From: Chloroflexota bacterium
GTDB taxonomy: Bacteria; Chloroflexota; Dehalococcoidia; Dehalococcoidales; WRFJ01
Direction of reading: 5' to 3'
Assembly (NCBI GenBank): GCA_009778865.1
Contig: WRFJ01000025.1
Coordinates: forward strand, 1 to 9,285
Length of the DNA stretch: 9,285 nt
Part shown: positions 6,719 to 9,285 of the stretch, one piece after another
Numbering within the stretch: position 1 is the first letter of the stretch
Layout: each line of letters opens with the position of its first letter
The notes under the pieces: model-generated
What the model saw: the letters and a program-made list of their open reading frames with translations, nothing else
Databases searched by the model: none
What the model was told of the DNA's origin: nothing
Program-made: the position numbers and the translations under genes

Positions 6719-6758
6719 ACAAAAAAATGCCTGCTTAAAAAGCAGGCATTTTTTTGTT
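6718..6758. terminator. Bidirectional rho-independent terminator between convergent genes
   Basis: AACAAAAAAATGCCTGCTT (6718-6736) pairs perfectly with AAGCAGGCATTTTTTTGTT (6740-6758) around an AAA loop: a 19-bp stem with a GC-rich core, flanked by A7 on the left and T7 on the right. It overlaps the last base of the tubulin-like gene's stop codon. Read on plus, the T7 follows the core hairpin; read on minus, the complement of A7 does the same, 28 bases after the stop of the coiled-coil gene. It should end both transcripts. Confidence 0.92.
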
Positions 6759-6785
6759 ATGTAAAGCACTTAATAGTCGGCCAAG

Positions 6786-8249
6786 TTATATATTTTCGTC
6801 TTCACGGCCGTCACTGCGAGCAAACATTTGCGCTAAAGCATCCATCTTAACCTTAGTAGGCTTGCGGGAAACAAGTCCGCTTTCGCTTTCGTCTTGATCA
6901 TATCCATTATCTGAAGCCCCCACACCGGGCATAGCGTCTAAAAGCGAAGTTTTCGGCTGGTTAATTTCAACGCGATTACTAGTTTTAAGAGCATCAGGAT
7001 TTTCCAGAGCCTCCTTAGCTTTTAACACTGCAGCTAGGTCTACTGTTTTTATGTTATCAGCACCGTCAAGAAGATGACTAAAAACTTTAATCCAGTTATT
7101 AGCAGCAGTAGCAGCAGCCTCATTAGCAGCATTAATAGCTAAATCGGCAGCATTTTTGGCACGTTCGGCAGAAGCTACAGCTTGCAAACTAAGCTTTTCG
7201 CTTCTATCCAAGGCCGCCTGACAGGAAGCAGTAACTTGGTCGGCCAGTTTTTGAGTAGCCTCGCTCATCGCCTCCGCCTGTTTTAAAGATGCTTCTATTT
7301 TGACCGCCCACTCTTTCATGGTAGTTATAGCTTGGGCAGAATGCTCTCCGGCAGCAATAAGTTTTTCGTTAACCAGAGCACCTGTTCTGTTAGCTTGGCC
7401 CATCGCTTCAGTGGCCTGCTTTTTAGCTTCCTCAGAAACTACCACTACTTCTTTTTCTCTAGCAATAAATATATCTCTAGCCTCAATAGCCGTTCTGATA
7501 GCATTGCCGGCGTTATCCTCAGCGGTTTTATATCCGTTCTGCGCTGTATCCATAACGCCTTCAGCTCTGGCAATAATGTGCTGGCTTTTTTCTAAAACTT
7601 CATTAGTCTGCGTTTTGACTTGCTGCTCCATATCAAAAGTATTATTTTCCATGCTTACCAGGCGCTGCTGAACTATCGTTACCTCACTTGCAGCTCTAGT
7701 AACGCTATCTTGATGATTTTTCTCTACAACATCCAAACGATTGTATAAATCATTAACAGCAGCGGTCACTTCAACAGATTTTTGTATGCATAAAGCGTTG
7801 ACACGATCAGTTTCAGCAGTGTTCTCCTTAGCTTTAATTAAAGACGCTTCTATCTCAGCCTTGATGCTGTCAGTACCGGCAATAGTCTGAGCGGTAAGGC
7901 TTTCATATTCGCGCGCAAGCAAAGCTGAAGCTTGCTGCGTTTCACTTAAAATCTTGGCCAGCTGTTCCTTGGAGCGTATAAACTCTTCGTTGGTAGCTGT
8001 TACAGATAAACGAGCGTTTTCTTGGGCTTTTTCAGCTTCGGCGGTAGCTCTGTTAAAAGAAAAAGACAATTCTTTGTTTAATTCATCTGCCGAAGCTACT
8101 ACCTTTTCGGCGCGTCTAGATACTTCTTTAGAATTTTTCATGGCATCAGCCAAAAGGTTTTTTACTTTTTTGGCTAATTTATCATTAAGCGGCAGTTCTT
8201 CTTTAATAGATTCCAAAAGCTGATCAGCCAAAGCATCAAAGTTTTCCAT
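6786..8249 (-). CDS. Long alanine-rich coiled-coil protein of unknown function
   Basis: I do not recognise a family. From the ATG at 8249 the protein has 487 residues. Another ATG at 8258 is in frame, but GAGGAG (8260-8265) is one base from it and ten from the inner ATG, so the inner start is preferred. Residues about 15-385 are almost all helix formers (A, E, K, Q, S, T) with very few prolines or aromatics and heptad/hendecad-like spacing, predicting a long rod. Residues 368-384 are nearly pure small helical residues. WIKVFSHLLDG (386-396) begins a short different segment, a polar and probably disordered linker follows (about 422-463), and the protein ends in a basic amphipathic stretch (KPTKVKMDALAQMFAR, 463-478). 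No signal peptide or membrane segment is evident, so it is probably cytoplasmic. It is convergent with the tubulin-like gene. A scaffold, chemoreceptor-like or chromosome-associated rod are all possible. Confidence 0.85.
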   Translation of the reverse strand: MENFDALADQLLESIKEELPLNDKLAKKVKNLLADAMKNSKEVSRRAEKVVASADELNKELSFSFNRATAEAEKAQENARLSVTATNEEFIRSKEQLAKILSETQQASALLAREYESLTAQTIAGTDSIKAEIEASLIKAKENTAETDRVNALCIQKSVEVTAAVNDLYNRLDVVEKNHQDSVTRAASEVTIVQQRLVSMENNTFDMEQQVKTQTNEVLEKSQHIIARAEGVMDTAQNGYKTAEDNAGNAIRTAIEARDIFIAREKEVVVVSEEAKKQATEAMGQANRTGALVNEKLIAAGEHSAQAITTMKEWAVKIEASLKQAEAMSEATQKLADQVTASCQAALDRSEKLSLQAVASAERAKNAADLAINAANEAAATAANNWIKVFSHLLDGADNIKTVDLAAVLKAKEALENPDALKTSNRVEINQPKTSLLDAMPGVGASDNGYDQDESESGLVSRKPTKVKMDALAQMFARSDGREDENI

Positions 8250-8259
8250 AAATAACATA

Positions 8260-8265
8260 CTCCTC
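8260..8265 (-). promoter_or_regulatory. Ribosome-binding site that decides the coiled-coil protein start
   Basis: The minus strand reads GAGGAG here. It is one base from the ATG at 8258, too close to use, and ten bases from the in-frame ATG at 8249, which is acceptable. This favours the shorter, 487-residue product. Confidence 0.6.
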
Positions 8266-8334
8266 GTATAACAGCATAGTTATCTTTTACAATCGTGCAT
8301 AAGATAATAGGCCTTTAAAAGTTTGCCCTTTGCC

Positions 8335-8363
8335 ATTATAAAAGGCTTAGGAACAATATACAA
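8335..8363 (-). promoter_or_regulatory. Promoter for the coiled-coil gene
   Basis: On the minus strand TTGTAT (8363-8358) and a perfect TATAAT (8340-8335) are separated by 17 bases. Transcription would start near 8328 and give a leader of about 78 bases to the preferred ATG. The position, between nadE and the coiled-coil gene, means the latter can be expressed independently of nadE. The -35 hexamer is the same TTGTAT as in the candidate promoter at 2149. Confidence 0.6.
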
Positions 8364-8368
8364 CTATT

Positions 8369-9285
8369 TTAAAGCTTAAAAGCTTGGGCTATGGGCATAA
8401 CACGATTATTATTAAAAGATTTGGGCGTTATGGCTACGCCGAGAGGTAACTGACGCATCTTAAACTGATAAGTTAAAGATTTTAAAACCATCTCTTTGGC
8501 TAAAGAGATATTTACGCCGTTACGCGCCATCTCAGTAAAATCCTGCCCTTCTTCAATATAGCTTTGTAATATATTGTCAAGCATCGGATATGGCGGCAGA
8601 GTGTCCTGATCTTTTTGTCCATAAAAAAGCTCGGCCGACGGCTCTTTGCTCAATATGCTTTCATTAATAGCTTTAACACCCAAAAGCTCGTTGGCCACAT
8701 AACACAAACGATACACCAAGCCTTTGGCTATATCTTTAAGCGGCATAAAGGCACCGGCCACATCACCGTAGAGTGTGCCGTAACCGGCAAAAATTTCACT
8801 TTTATTACTGGTTGGCAGCACCATATAACCATATTTATTACTAAAACCCATAAGAATATTAGCACGTATTCTAGCTTGAATATTCTGTTTAGCTAAGCTA
8901 TGTTCGCTAAATTCCTGTGGCATACTATCTATATAAGCCTTAAAAATTGGTTCAATGGAAATAGTGTTCCATTTTATGCCCAGCGTTTCAGCAAGAAAAC
9001 GGGCATCACTTATACTATGCTCAGTGGAAAATTGCGAAGGCATAAGCAAGCCTTGAACATTTTCTGCGCCCAAAGCAAGTACAGCTATAGCTGCTGTAAG
9101 CGAAGAATCTACACCGCCAGAAAGACCCAATATAACTTTTTTAAAACCGCACTTAACAGCATAGTCTTTTACGCCCAGCACCAAAGCACGTAAAATACGG
9201 TGCTCATCATCTTCTTCAGTAGTTATTTTTTGTTTTATAAACTCTTTAACTGGTATTTTTTTTAAAGCTGTGAGCGTTTTTTTTG
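8369..9285 (-). CDS. nadE: Glutamine-dependent NAD+ synthetase, synthetase domain (5' partial)
   Basis: NadE performs the last step of NAD+ synthesis, ATP-dependent amidation of nicotinic acid adenine dinucleotide. About 304 residues are visible. The reading frame continues to the window edge through EEDDEHRILRALVLGVKDYAVKCGF, which is family sequence, so a TTG at 9184 is internal and the true start lies beyond 9285. The PP-loop is SGGVDS (9104-9121). Further family landmarks are NIQARIRANILMGFSNKYG, TSNKSE, GYGTLYGDVAGAF, PSAELFYGQKDQDTLPPYP and, near the end, FKMRQLPLGVAITPKSF. The ALVLGVKDYAVKCGF lead-in and the length resemble the two-domain, glutamine-hydrolysing form with an N-terminal nitrilase-like domain, but that domain is outside the window. 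No clear terminator follows; the coiled-coil gene begins 119 bases downstream on the same strand. Confidence 0.93.
   Translation of the reverse strand, partial: KKTLTALKKIPVKEFIKQKITTEEDDEHRILRALVLGVKDYAVKCGFKKVILGLSGGVDSSLTAAIAVLALGAENVQGLLMPSQFSTEHSISDARFLAETLGIKWNTISIEPIFKAYIDSMPQEFSEHSLAKQNIQARIRANILMGFSNKYGYMVLPTSNKSEIFAGYGTLYGDVAGAFMPLKDIAKGLVYRLCYVANELLGVKAINESILSKEPSAELFYGQKDQDTLPPYPMLDNILQSYIEEGQDFTEMARNGVNISLAKEMVLKSLTYQFKMRQLPLGVAITPKSFNNNRVMPIAQAFKL

Noticed and set aside
7300..7671. Open frame antisense to the coiled-coil gene, with cysteine/alanine/serine-rich translation
   Set aside because: It is the mirror of an alanine- and glutamate-rich coding sequence, lacks a ribosome-binding site and has no family-like sequence.
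9182..9184. TTG at 9184 (minus strand) as the start of nadE
   Set aside because: The frame stays open to the window edge and encodes family-typical residues upstream, so the gene is truncated by the window rather than starting here.

Overview
The window carries seven protein-coding genes. Both outermost genes run off the ends. No rRNA, tRNA, CRISPR array, insertion sequence or integrase is visible. The gene set suggests an anaerobic bacterium of moderate to low GC: an ADP-forming acyl-CoA synthetase that makes ATP from acyl-CoA, glutamine-type NAD+ synthetase, Shine-Dalgarno-led genes, a lipobox-bearing lipoprotein and rho-independent hairpins. A Dehalococcoidia-like Chloroflexota is one possibility, but that is an impression from gene content and not a demonstrated assignment.

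Layout, left to right. (1) Positions 1-2009, plus strand: the C-terminal ~668 residues of a fused alpha-beta ADP-forming acetate/acyl-CoA synthetase, followed by a long perfect-armed hairpin at 2016-2090. (2) Positions 2129-2177: a regulatory stretch with a 14-bp perfect palindrome that fits the FNR/CRP-type pattern, and a promoter-like TTGTAT-17-TACAAT. It leads into an ABC-2 exporter operon: permease at 2222-3007, then ATPase at 3008-3907 with no gap. A small unrecognised lipoprotein follows 43 bp later (3951-4550). (3) Positions 4760-5404: a membrane-anchored class I SAM methyltransferase, apparently transcribed alone. (4) Positions 5543-6718: a tubulin/FtsZ-superfamily GTPase that looks closer to the CetZ group than to canonical FtsZ. 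It has an extended -10 promoter, a leader hairpin and a TTG start fixed by a strong GGAGG. (5) A shared bidirectional terminator at 6718-6758 separates it from a convergent minus-strand gene (6786-8249) encoding a long alanine- and glutamate-rich coiled-coil protein with its own promoter at 8335-8363. (6) Positions 8369-9285, minus strand: the synthetase part of nadE, cut by the window edge.

How the genes fit together: the two end genes are central metabolism (ATP from acyl-CoA, NAD+ from deamido-NAD). The exporter and lipoprotein may form one envelope unit. The most distinctive part is the tubulin-like GTPase beside a long coiled-coil protein. A filament-forming GTPase next to a rod-like potential partner is a reasonable cytoskeleton hypothesis, but the sequence shows only adjacency and not interaction. 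No gap between genes exceeds 300 bases.
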